Positions 10,201 to 20,624 of a stretch of DNA of 54,245 nucleotides are shown in pieces. The DNA comes from Gracilaria domingensis (lineage: Eukaryota > Rhodophyta > Florideophyceae > Gracilariales > Gracilariaceae): contig VCMS01000447.1 in the NCBI GenBank assembly GCA_022539475.1, positions 1 through 54,245 on the forward strand, given 5' to 3'. Made by a program: the position numbers and the translations under genes. Within the stretch, counting starts at the first letter, position 1; every line of letters begins with the position of its first letter. A model generated the notes under the pieces. It searched no databases, was not told the origin of the DNA, and saw only the letters and a program-made list of their open reading frames with translations.

Positions 10201-11363
10201 GCGCTGTCCGCACCCGACCACCAAGCCATTTTCATGAATCAGGCGAACTTCACGTGCACGGAACCGAGACTCAATAGACTTGTCAGCAAGGCTCCCAACC
10301 GAAACTAGGTTGTACTCCATGTCAGGCACGAGTAGTGCGTCAGTCAACCTTAGATTCACATTTTCAAAAGGCAGAATAACATCTCCACACTTCGTCGCAG
10401 ACACAGTACTCTTGTCCGCCGACCGTATGTGTCGCTCCTCCACATCGTGCAATGAGCTTGGAACGAAGGCAGCTGCAGAGTGGAAGTAATGAGAAGTTGC
10501 TCCACTGTCTGCATAAGTGTCCATTTCCCGTTGTGCAGGTGGCAGGACTGCTGCCTTTTCAAATGACATGCCTGCAATCTCTATCTTGGAGGACTTACCA
10601 GCCGACTTTGCTGACGCTTTAGATCCTCCGGACTTGTCCTTCGCCTTCAAAGCCAACTTGTCGAGTATGCTCTGAGGCAGATGGTTGTCAGGATTGTCCG
10701 AGTTTACAAAGCAACGGTCTTTGGTATGTCCATCTCGACCAAAAAAGTCACAGTGATACCCGCTGCCACTGGCTGCTGCAAGTGCATGTGTGCCAGAAAC
10801 ATCATCCGAATCATTATCATCTCGATGATGTGTGATAGAGGAGGTACCATGAGACTTGTTGGAACCTCTTCCCTTTCCTTTCTTGCGGTTGCGACTGCGA
10901 CCAGTAGTCATATGACGTGCATTATATTCATCGATGAGGGTGGTAGCAACATAGTCCCACGTCAACTCAGAGATCTTCTTGGTACGTAATGCGGCAGCCG
11001 TGGACTTCAGTGAGCCCTGTGGATCAATAGAAGCCAACAACATGGGAGCTTTGTGAGACTCAGGAATGGCAGCATCCTTGCCCATACGATCCAACTGCGA
11101 GAACAGAGCCGTGAATTGGTCGACGTATTCGGACATGTTCTGCCCATTATATGTCATACGGAATAGTTGGGTCTGAACGGCAATCCTAGAAACCGTGCGA
11201 TTCGAAGCATAGCGTGCATCCAGAAACTTGAGCATCTTTGCCGGATCGTCATCCACGTCCATAACCACACGTAAAGGAGCATCACCAAGTGCACAGATGA
11301 TGATTCCACAAGCCTTCTCGCGTTTGGATAGCGTGCGAGTGGCATCAACAGATGATCCCTGAC
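7219..11363 (-). CDS. Copia family C gag-pol, main part (broken from its N-terminus by the B insertion)
   Basis: This encodes about 1,380 residues of a copia polyprotein. In order: the rest of Gag; a zinc knuckle CDFFGRDGHTKDRC (near 10711-10752) in which the second zinc-binding Cys is Phe; the protease box DSGA (near 10500); the integrase HHCC motif (LWHRRLAHIN...C..C); and the integrase catalytic D, D and E in VHSDIIG, HSDDAKEY and HNAIAERINR. An acidic Asp/Ser-rich linker follows, then RT with YVDDLL (near 8200) and RNase H with VDSDYAGD and DILTKPL. The stop TGA at 7219-7221 lies inside the 3' LTR, and the polypurine stretch AAGAGGAG just before it codes for Glu residues. The first 65 residues are at 22749-22943. 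Removing the insertion and one CTGAC copy restores the frame (about 1,444 residues). An apparent start further right, within the B LTR, is an artefact. Confidence 0.93.
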
Positions 11364-12355
11364 TGTTAGGGGTTATAGCTGGGATCGGAAAGTTGACATG
11401 AGGAAGGATGGGGGGATGCAAGGGAAGTTCGCCAGCTCTGGCTCAGATTTTCTTGGAGGTGCTTGAGTCACAACCTATATAGCACTTCTTCGCTACTCCA
11501 TCATGGGACTCCAACTCTGACCAACATGCAACTCACTAACCAGAGACACTCAATACTACCAATCATCTACAGACATAACATGGTAACAGTGCCAAACTGC
11601 TTACAACAGCAGTGCACAACAACGCACAACAGTGTACAACAGTGCACAACAATTCCGTACACTACTGCACAGCAGTGCACAACAATGCACAACAATGCAC
11701 ACCAATGTAGTAGCCATGCACGTCCCTGACAGTGTACCGACACATTTCTACACCACACCACGAGCACCACACATCAACGCAGTCAACAATATGACAGCTC
11801 ACCATAGTAACACGACCATGCATACACACAATGCAACACCTCACCATCATGACCAGCCATGCTTACGGAACATCACATCACACTTCACGTGTTGCTGGCA
11901 CGCTGTAATCTGTACACCACACCGTAATGTGTACGTGCCAGATACCCAAGTCCCACATTATCAACAAGTACCTGTAAACCACATGACGTCAGTCACTTAG
12001 CTGCAACATGTTCCATTCATCCATACACACACATTTGCATGTAGCACAACTCAAACATGGTGTAAACTTCACAACACTGACAGTGCTGCCACCTGTACCT
12101 TGTGTGCACATACATAGCCTTCAACCCTGTACTTCATGACCACTGTACAACCTGTCATCGTTGTACCTTGTGGTCATCCAGCTGAACGATAGCGTTCCAG
12201 TGTAGCCATAAACGTTCAACCCATAATGAGTATACCACACAGCAACGTAGTATACCAAACAGAACAACATCAATCTCGGTTTCACGTATCAAGGTACCAT
12301 TCTAGACTCCACACATCTCAACTGCTTGATGTCAGTGACAGCATGACTTCCAACA
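11364..12355 (-). repeat. Family B 3' LTR (992 bp)
   Basis: On the minus strand it starts TGTTGGAAGTCATG and ends CTAACA. It contains a degenerate 10-bp tandem repeat (GCACAACAGT-like) at about 11612-11702 and a reversed TATA-like CTATATAG near 11477. It differs from the 5' LTR at only about six positions, for example TTAGGGG for TTAGAGG at the end and ATTATC for ATCATC near 11958. Confidence 0.92.
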
Positions 12356-12389
12356 CCCTCCTCTGTTACTGACTTCAAGCAACCAGCGC
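12356..12389 (-). promoter_or_regulatory. Family B polypurine tract and 3' internal end
   Basis: On the minus strand this reads GTTGCTTGAAGTCAGTAACA followed by GAGGAGGG, directly against the LTR. The same segment precedes the B LTR at 33347. The last five bases (12385-12389, AGCGC) are one copy of the A2 target duplication. Confidence 0.85.
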
Positions 12390-13175
12390 TGATAGAGGTT
12401 GAAGCTGAAAGGGAAGGTTGAAGAAAGGATAGGGGAATGAAGGGAAGTTCGCCAGCTCTGGCACGGATTTTACTTGGAGGTGCTCGAGTCACCGCTTATA
12501 TAGAACTACTTTGCGCAACCATCGCACAACTCCAACTCCAAGCAATACCTAAACCACTAGCTAGAGACACCCAATACTACCAATCATCTTCTAACATAAC
12601 ATGGTAACACTGCCACACTATCATGACAGCTTACAACAACAAAGCACAACAACGCACAACAGTGCACAACCGTGCACATCAAGTTACGTGCCTACACATA
12701 ACCATGACCATGCACAGATTCACATAGTGCCAACACACTGTAATCCGTACACGCCACCATAACAGTTACGTACAAGCTCACCAACCAACACGTCACCACA
12801 AACTCACTCCAAGTCCTACGTCACCAACAATACCACAGTGTAAACCTCTTGACAGCGCATCTACTCTTCACCATAGTGCCAAAGTCACATGAAGCTGTCC
12901 TACATGTCCACGTACATACGTGTGTACCCTGTGCATCATGTACAGTATGCCCAGTGTACTAGCTACACACGTGTACCCCGGAAACAACCCATTAGCGCCA
13001 CAACACTTGTACCAACCACAATGCATATGACCATTTGCAGTAGCCAATCACAAGCCCGTTTCACGTTGAGTTTGCGCAGAGGCGCATATGCGCTTTTCCA
13101 ACGGCACCCTCCAAAACAGCCCATGTTCCCCAGCACTTTTGGTTTTCAGTGACAGCGCAGGGTCAACATCCAACA
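12390..13175 (-). repeat. A2 3' LTR (786 bp)
   Basis: Plus-strand ends are TGATAGAGG and CATCCAACA. The TATA box, CCAAT box and GCGCATATGCGC palindrome (near 13083) are all present. It is preceded on the element strand by the polypurine tract at 13176-13188. Confidence 0.93.
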
Positions 13176-13188
13176 CCCCCCCTCTGTC
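13176..13188 (-). promoter_or_regulatory. A2 polypurine tract
   Basis: On the minus strand GACAGAGGGGGGG abuts the LTR start TGTTGG. It lies seven bases past the pol stop codon at 13196-13198. Confidence 0.85.
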
Positions 13189-13195
13189 ACTGACT

Positions 13196-16100
13196 TCAAA
13201 CTTCTATGTGGATAACACCACCGGCTTCGCGGAACTTCTCGTGCTTCACTCGCGCAAGTGGCTTATTCAGCATGTCGGCAACCATGGAATCCGTCGGGCA
13301 GTAGAACAGCACAATCGACTTGGCCTGCAGAGCTTCTCGAGTGAAGTGGAACCGAATGTCAATGTGCTTGGTTCGCCTGTTCACCACTCCATTTCGAGCA
13401 AGGTCAATGCTGCCCTGGTTGTCAACATACATGGGAGTGGGTTCAACCAGCAGCTTCACAGACCCGTCTGCTTCCATACCAATCACACTGCCAATGCCGT
13501 TCCAAAGTCGCCTAAGCCAGATCGCCTCCTTGGTGCCAGAGCACAAGCTCACGTACTCAGCCTCTGCACTCGACAGAGCAACTACCTCCTGTTGACGAGA
13601 AGACCACGACACAGCACCACCGCACATCATGAACAAGTATCCACTAGTGGACTTGCGGTTGGCAACATCGCCAGCCCAGTCAGAGTCCACATAGCCGTGC
13701 AGTTGCAAATCGGTGCTGGAGCCATACGTCAACCCGAACGTGGTAGTGCCATTGAGGTAGCGAAGAACACGCTTGACCGCCTTCCAGTGAGTGTTTCCCG
13801 GCTTCTCAACATACTTGGCCAGCTTAGCCACAGCATATGAGATGTCTGGACGAGTTCCCACAGACAGATACATGAGGCAGCCAATCGCCTGACGATACGG
13901 TACATGCGTGAGCACTTCCTCCTCAACAGACAAGTCCACACCGCACTCCATAGGAGTGTCAACGGGTTTCGACAGCTGCATGCCAAATCGCTCCAGGACC
14001 TTGTTCGTGTACGCTGACTGAGTCAAGTACAGCTCTCGCTTGGTTCTGTCTCGATGGATTTCAAATCCAAGAACCATGCGAGCTTCTTTGAGGTCCTTCA
14101 TGCGGAAACGACTTGACAGCTCTGCCTTCACACGTTCCACGGTTTTCATGCTCGGACTCGCAATCAGCAAGTCGTCAACATACAGAGCAATGATAACCAA
14201 GAAACCCAGTATGATCCCGGTGTAGACACACTCGTCTGCGTCATTCGGCTTGAGGTGCATTTCACCAACAAGGAAGGCGTATATCTTGGCGTGCCACTGT
14301 CTTGGTGCTTGTCTAAGCCCATAGATCGCTTTCTTCAGTCGGCACACCAAGTCCTCCTTTCCCTGCTGTGTGAATCCCATTGGCTGCTCCATGTACACTG
14401 TCTCGTCAAGGTCACCGTTCAGAAAGGCAGTCTTCACATCCATCTGGTGCAAGTGGAAGTCTCGTACGGCAGTCACTGACAGGATCATTCTGATGGATGT
14501 GAACTTCACCACAGGTGCAAATGTCTCTGAGAAGTCCACACCCTCGATCTGCAGGAAGCCTCTTGCAACTACACGAGCCTTGTAACGCACTGTCGGTTCA
14601 CCAGTTGACGAAGCCTCATACTTCTGTACATACACCCACTTGGACGAAATCACGTTGCTGTCTGCTGGCCTTGGCACTAGATCCCATGTGTCATGCTCCA
14701 TCAATGACTCGTACTCACTCTTCATCGCCTTCTTCCAAGCTTCGGAATCAGGACGTGACACTGCGTCACCGTACGACGAAGGAGTATCATCACTGGCTGT
14801 AAGGAAAGCACTGGCACCACGCCACCACGAGGATGGCGTCTTTCTCTGACGTGTGGATCTACGAAGGGGCTGCGTCTCTGTCACTTCCGGCTCATCTTGT
14901 GGAACTGGTGTGGTGTCTTCATCCGTACTGGCATTCGTGGTACTCTCATGAGAAGCTGGTGCAGAAGGATCATCTTCAGAATGATCGGCGGATGTGTCGG
15001 AGGTTGGGGCTTCAGCAGATACCGACTTGTCGACCAAGTCGATATCCGCATAGTCCTCGTGTTCAGAGTGCTCGTCACTTTCAGTTGCAGAGCACTCGTC
15101 AAACCTCACATCTCGTGACACAATCACCTTCTTCTTCTGGCTGTCCCACAACTTGTACCCGTGGGAGCCTGAAGTGTACCCAATGAAGATGGCCTCCACT
15201 GCACGCTCTTCCAGCTTCTTCAACTTGTGATCAACCACCTTGTACCAGCAACGGCTACCAAACACACGCAGATTGCTCAGATCAGGCTTCTGTCCATGCC
15301 ACAGCTCAAACGGAGTCACGTCACTCGGAAGCGCTTTGCAGGTCACTCTGTTGCGCACATACACAGAAACATTCAGAGCCTCAGCCCAAAAGCTTTTTGG
15401 CACATTCTTGTGATGCAATATTGACCTGACCAAGTCCATGAGTGTGCGATTGAACCTCTCGGCAAGCCCGTTCTGCTGTGGATTATAAGGCACAGTTCGC
15501 TGATGCTCAATACCGTACTGCTCAAGCTTTTCGGAGAACCGATTGGACAAGTACTCACCACCATTGTCAGTGCGTAATGCACGCAACACACTCTTGCGAG
15601 CGGTGATGGTTAACACTTTCCTGCCCATCTGGTTCTCCACAAACCTGAGCCACTTGATGAACATCCGGAACACCTCATCCTTCGTCTTGAGCATGTACAA
15701 GAAGCAGTAGCGGCTGTGGTCATCGATGAATGTGACAAAGTAGTGCGAGCCTCCCAAGGACTTCACGTTCACTGGACCCGATATATCAGAGTGTACCAGG
15801 TCCAGTACGTGTTCAGCTCGTTCCCCCCCTTGCTTGGGAGTCGGAGCACGGGTTGCTTTGCCCACTACACAAGAGCCACACACATCCAGCTTCTGAGCCA
15901 CATCCACATTCAGACCTGACACAACACCGTTTCGAGCCATCTGCTTGATGCCTTCCACATTCACATGAGCCATTCGAGCATGCCAAAGAGACAAGTCTGA
16001 CACAAGCGCACTGTCCGTGTCCGTGAACTGATCTGCAGCAGTGCAAAGGTAGTACAGGTCTTTGACGCGGCGCCCAACGGCAACCACTTTTGACCCCTTG

Positions 16101-17229
16101 TACACACATACCTTTTCTTTGTCAAACACTACCGTGCAGCCCAGATCACAAATCTGTGACACAGACAACAAATGGTACCGTAAGTTGGGCACGTGTACCA
16201 CCTGCTTTAGCTTGCACTTACGCTTGGACCCTTCAACTGTCAGATCGAGCTCCACACTTCCGTGACCAACAGACTGCAACTTGGAATCATTGCCGATACT
16301 CACACCCGACGACACCTTTGTCTCGTACGTTTGGAACATTGAGTCATCATAAGTCATGTGGCAGTAGCTCCAGAGTCAACAATCCAGTCACTGTTAGTGG
16401 CCTTGTCGGCACCATTCGCAATGAGGCATACAAAGTCAGAATCGCTGCCGCCCGTACCTTGCTCATCGTTGAGCGCGGTATGTACACTTGGGTGAGCAGC
16501 ATCGATCTGATCCTTGTTAGCCCCATCACGTTGCTTTTTGAAACAGTTCTTCTGGATATGACCCTTTATGCCACAATAGTAACACACAACCGACTTCAAT
16601 GACTTCCTACGAAACTGGCGTCCCAAGAGTGCAGCATCAACACCGGACTCCTCCTTGGCACGATCACTCATACGTTGCTCTTCTTGCAATAGACGGCTCT
16701 TCACAAACTCCATAGTGAGTTGGCGATCTCCGATCGTGGTGTCAATTGCAACAATGAGGTGCTCAAAACGATCCGGAAGTCCACATAGAGCAGCCATAGC
16801 AATGTCCTCTTCTTCAACGTTGACGTCCATACTCTTGAGGTCGGAGGCCAAGTGCCGAACACGATTGATGAATTGCAACATCTTCTCGTCCTCGCGCATT
16901 TTGACAGAGTAGAAGGCACGTCTGGCGTTGATTCGGTTAAGAAGAGTCTTACGTTGAAACACATTGCAAATGGCCTTCCATGCGTCAGCAGCAGTCTCGA
17001 TGTCTCGAATGTGATCCAAGTGCTCGTCGGCAAGCGTGAGTCCAATGATAGCTCTAGCCCTTTCGTCGCGGATTTGCCACTTTACCAGTTCCTCTTCATC
17101 CGTGGGTGCAGAAGTGGTGAGATGGTTCTTGAGGTCTTTCAGTGCAAGTACATACTGAATCTTCTGCTTCCAAGTATGGAAGTTATCCTCACCCAACTTC
17201 TCGATCTTGAGCCCACTAAACGAGTCCAT
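13196..17229 (-). pseudogene. A2 gag-pol polyprotein with one single-base frameshift
   Basis: The start is the ATG at 17227-17229 (MDSFSGLKIEK), which is conserved in A3, A4 and A6. The product would be about 1,344 residues. Gag covers about 1-210, and the zinc knuckle CYYCGIKGHIQKNC (216-229) is complete. Protease DSGA is at 285-288. Integrase HHCC falls at about 417-454, with catalytic Asp near 482 and 555 and Glu near 591. An acidic, Thr/Ser-rich linker follows, then RT with YVDD near 1017-1020 and RNase H to the end. A missing base at about 16359 (GTGGCAG where A4 has GTGCGCAG) breaks the frame six residues after DSGA. It is the only lesion, so it may be a very young mutation, a consensus error or, less likely, a programmed shift; A3 and A4 are intact at this site, which argues against programming. 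Confidence 0.93.
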
Positions 17230-18460
17230 GATGTAAGAGAGGAACTGCAGCGAACCAGATAATGCGGTGGCAGACAGGCGGCAATAGCAAACGACAGCGG
17301 TAAACAACAACAGCAAACAACAACAACAAACAACAACAAACAACAATAACAACAAACAACAACAACAATAAAGATGAATAGTCGGGTGCAAAAGGAACTA
17401 AGATTCCTGGTACCCTAGGGAGTCGGACCCCTGACCCCCGGAGACTCTCCGGGTAAGAAACGACTTCTGCAGTCTACCTCCTCCTGCGTTCTAGGAGAAG
17501 GTGCGTCGCTCTCTACGAGACTTCCAGAGGATGGTTAATGACCGAAGATATGCCTTCACCAAGTAAAACCCTCTCTGGTCTCTTGCAAGAACTTGCGCGA
17601 CCCTGAAACTGCAGGTACTATGACAAACCGAGGTACGCTTCTAGCAAGCAAACAATGAAGTTCACAAGCGGCCTGATCCTAAAAAGGAGGTCAGCCTACG
17701 ACACGTCGCCTCCCCGCACCACCGAAGCAGTACGGATCAAAAGCTCGTTTCAGTTTGCCTTCGCCACAGATCAAGAACCCAACACAAAGTCAGGTCAGCA
17801 ACAATAAAGGTGGACCACCTCCTGTCCAGTGCAGTACGTCACGGCACCCCGTCCACAAATGCCCCCGCGAAGAATACCAGGTCTTTCGACCGACACCGTT
17901 ATCTGCCCCTAAGGACCGGTGGGAAACTCGCAAGACGGAACAAATGCTTTGGTTCAAGCCGCCAGACTAACGTCCCCGATTGCTCGGATCAACCGCTCGT
18001 CGCACCGAAACTCAAGTGATCACCACACCTGCCGAGCACACACGCAGTGCACGGACTTCAACAGAAACGAATGCTGAGCACAACACACAAGTGCACAGAC
18101 TTCAACAACACAAGGTCCTCAACCTCTCGGATCAGAACCCACAAAGACGACGTGGGGATCCCAACAATAATAACAGAGGGAGACCAAACGAAGCGGATAG
18201 CGATCGACAACACGGGCAACAACGAGCGCCCAAACACAATCACGATAGAAAGTCAACGTCGAACCACCACCAACAAAACGCCCTCAGGGAGGAACGAACG
18301 ACCGAAAGAAGAAAGTCAACACCGACCAACGATACGGTCAACACACCCGACGCAACGGAGAAGGGAACGAAAGGGAAAACAGCGAAGCGGATGAACGGCG
18401 GTGAGGGAGAGCGGCGAGAATCAGCGGCGAGAGGGAACGATAACGGCAGAGGTCAGCGGG
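17230..18460 (-). mobile_element. A2 leader, structured 5' untranslated region
   Basis: On the minus strand it runs from the primer site to the gag ATG. It holds the shared hairpins (plus-strand arms CCCGGAGA/TCTCCGGG near 17437-17453, AGGAA/TTCCT near 17399-17414) and a (TTG)n-like tract at 17300-17370. An in-frame ATG at 17389-17391 would add 54 hydrophobic Leu/Val/Cys residues to Gag. The tract is not kept in frame in A3 or A6, so I treat it as untranslated. Confidence 0.8.
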
Positions 18461-18475
18461 GCTGGGCCCATAACC
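18461..18475 (-). promoter_or_regulatory. A2 primer-binding site (initiator tRNA-Met anticodon arm)
   Basis: The plus strand GCTGGGCCCATAACC abuts the LTR, so the element strand is GGTTATGGGCCCAGC, complementary to the initiator tRNA-Met anticodon arm. Confidence 0.85.
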
Positions 18476-19258
18476 TGATAGAGGTTGAAGCTGAAAGGGA
18501 AGGTTGAAGAAAGGATAGGGGAATGAAGGGAAGTTCGCCAGCTCTGGCTCGGATTTACTTGGAGGCGCTCGAGTCACCGCTTATATAGAACTACTTTGCG
18601 CAACCATCGCACAACTCCAACTCCAAGCAATACCTAAACCACTAGCTAGAGACACCCAATACTACCAATCATCTTCTAACATAACATGGTAACACTGCCA
18701 CACTATCATGACAGCTTACAACAACAAAGCACAACAACGCACAACAGTGCACAACCGTGCACATCAAGTTACGTGCCTACACATAACCATGACCATGCAC
18801 AGATTCACATAGTGCCAACACACTGTAATCCGTACACGCCACCATAACAGTTACGTACAAGCTCACCAACCAACACGTCACCACAAACTCACTCCAAGTC
18901 CTACGTCACCAACAATACCACAGTGTAAACCTCTTGACAGCGCATCTACTCTTCACCATAGTGCCAAAGTCACATGAAGCTGTCCTACATGTCCACGTAC
19001 ATACGTGTGTACCCTGTGCATCATGTACAGTATGCCCAGTGTACTAGCTACACACGTGTACCCCGGAAACAACCCATTAGCGCCACAACACTTGTACAAC
19101 CACAATGCATATGACCATTTGCAGTAGCCAATCACAAGCCCGTTTCACGTTGAGTTTGCGCAGAGGCGCATATGCGCTTTTCCAACGGCACCCTCCAAAA
19201 CAGCCCATGTCCCCAGCACTTTTGGTTTTCAGTGACAGCGCAGGGTCAACATCCAACA
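18476..19258 (-). repeat. A2 5' LTR (783 bp)
   Basis: Ends TGATAGAGG and CATCCAACA on the plus strand. It is followed at 19259-19263 by the AGCGC target duplication. It has the same promoter landmarks as the 3' LTR. Confidence 0.94.
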
Positions 19259-19263
19259 AGCGC

Positions 19264-19705
19264 TCCTGGTCAAGTACTTGCTAAGTAACAAGTCGGGCAG
19301 TCAAGAAACCAATGTCACTGCAAATAAGCCTTACGATGGCCAACGGTGACAACTAAACATCAAGTGCAGTTAGTGTGTGTCCAAGCCCACGGCTGTACCG
19401 TTCTAGCAGTATACCAAGATCATAGTTCTGTTCTGTATTATTCGGATGTTCTGGAAACACCCTCCTTTTGTCACACACTCTGAACTTCTTACTCATCCTT
19501 CGTATGGCAACGAAGACAACAGCTTCCGGTTCAAACAGATATCAACAACAGACAGTGAGAGCTAAGTCTGAGGATGTTACTCTGACACCCTCCCTCTCTC
19601 ACTGGCTTTGAACTTCTCTCGGAACGAAAATGCACCTCAGAGTCCTTCACAAAAGGGATCTAGACGTCCATAAGTGACCACATTCTAGACACCGAAAACA
19701 ATGTT
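19264..19705 (-). mobile_element. B internal 3' region with two polypurine-like sites
   Basis: No gene is visible. On the minus strand two segments resemble a pol end plus polypurine tract plus LTR start: ACAAAAGGAGGGTGTT (about 19456-19471) and AGAGAGGGAGGGTGTC (about 19584-19599). Each is preceded by GAAGTTCA-like sequence, as in the 3' end of A pol. A perfect small hairpin has arms 19498-19503 and 19510-19515 (CTTCGT/ACGAAG). The part 19264-19460 is homologous (roughly 70-75% by eye) to 33120-33330, which precedes another B LTR. Confidence 0.6.
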
Positions 19706-20624
19706 GCTCCGAGCATGTAACACATAACAACCTCTCGGAGCACCATTAATCACAGTACTTCAACCAGACATGCAAACACACGCAACCTTCTGGTTCGAGA
19801 CCGATTTTCTGAACACCGGACATGCAACAAGTAGCAACCTTCCAGTTCAACATCACCTTCGTAACAGCTGGACATGCAAAAGAGAGCAACCTTCCAGCTC
19901 AACAAATCTCTTCAAACAGCGGACATGCAAAATCACAGCAACCTTCCGCGAATAACACACAAAGAGAATTGCAACACAGGCATCCTGGACTTGCAAAATG
20001 ACAACCTTCCAGGCCCCGTCCATACAAAATGATGTCCTACACACTCAGGCATGAAACAGTCAACCTCCTGAGTCAAACAGCTCTTTCATTCACACCGGAC
20101 ATGCAAACACATAGCAAACTTCCAGTGACAACAAACTGAAACAAAGAGCATAACAAACATCACAAGCAATGAAACAAACACTCAGGCATGAAACACTCAA
20201 CCTCCTGAATCGAACAGCTCTTCCATAACCAGACATGCATACATGTAACAACCTCCCGGTAACATGAAAACAACATGGAGAGCAAAACACACATCACAAG
20301 TGATCAATAATACACTCAGGCATGAAACACTCAACCTCCTGAGTCAAACAGCTCTTCCGTACACACCGGACATGCAGACAAATAGCAACCTTCCGGTACA
20401 ACATAAGTAAAGCGAAGAACACAGCACAACTCCCGGGCATACATAATGACAACCTTCTGAGCCTGCGTAAGGAAGTCACGATAACAACGGACAAGTAACA
20501 TCGCAACTTTCGAAAGTTGATACAAAGAAGAGCTCAGACATGTTCAACAACAAACACCCAGGAAGTGTCATAAACGAATCTCACACACACAGTCTCAGGC
20601 AGGAAACACTCCACCTCCTGAACT
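19706..20624 (-). repeat. Array of covarying hairpins in element B
   Basis: At least 13 stem-loops of about 30-36 nt. Perfect arm pairs: 19706-19713/19734-19741 (8 bp), 19762-19768/19789-19795 (7), 19866-19872/19893-19899 (7), 19919-19923/19945-19949 (5), 19984-19989/20008-20013 (6), 20043-20049/20067-20073 (7), 20182-20186/20204-20208 (5), 20314-20320/20338-20344 (7), 20365-20370/20392-20397 (6) and 20595-20599/20617-20621 (5). Pairs with one mismatch lie at 19815-19820/19841-19846 and 20093-20099/20121-20127; a weaker, imperfect pair lies near 20228/20260. Stems differ (AACCAGA, AGCTGGA, GCGGA, CCTGGA, ACTCAGG) but stay paired. Loops share CATGCAA...GCAACCT (type I) or CATGAAACACTCAACCT (type II). 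From 20041 to about 20440 type II and type I alternate as a tandem unit of about 135 bp, three times. Function unknown. Confidence 0.8.

Larger units (their letters stand above)
12390..19258 (-). mobile_element. Complete copia family A element A2 (6.9 kb)
   Basis: Near-identical LTRs (12390-13175 and 18476-19258) are bounded by AGCGC on both sides (12385-12389, 19259-19263). Between them, on the minus strand, are the primer site, leader, gag-pol and polypurine tract. The LTRs differ at roughly five positions, so insertion is recent. One base is missing in gag-pol near 16359; otherwise all domains are intact. It lies within element B, making it the innermost layer of the nest. Confidence 0.95.

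Noticed and set aside
11463..12000. Open frames of 67-122 codons in the B LTR (for example 11632-12000) that recur near-identically at 22024-22392
   Set aside because: They recur because the LTRs are duplicates. The composition follows the GCACAACAGT tandem repeat and there is no domain or start context.
13088..13840. A 250-codon frame antisense to RNase H, present opposite every A copy (also 729-1481 and 49789-50541)
   Set aside because: It is a shadow of pol codon bias on the other strand; it starts inside the LTR and has no recognisable features.
17980..18507. 175-codon frame in the A2 leader and its relatives (2568-2957, 4037-4726, 21087-21476)
   Set aside because: It is rich in Asn/Thr/Arg from CAA/ACA-rich sequence, not conserved in frame between A and B, lies antisense to the element RNA in reversed copies, and has no domain.
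19706..20624. CRISPR array
   Set aside because: Repeated units are imperfect, spacing is irregular, stems vary, there are no unique spacers of constant length, no cas genes, and the context is a eukaryotic retrotransposon.
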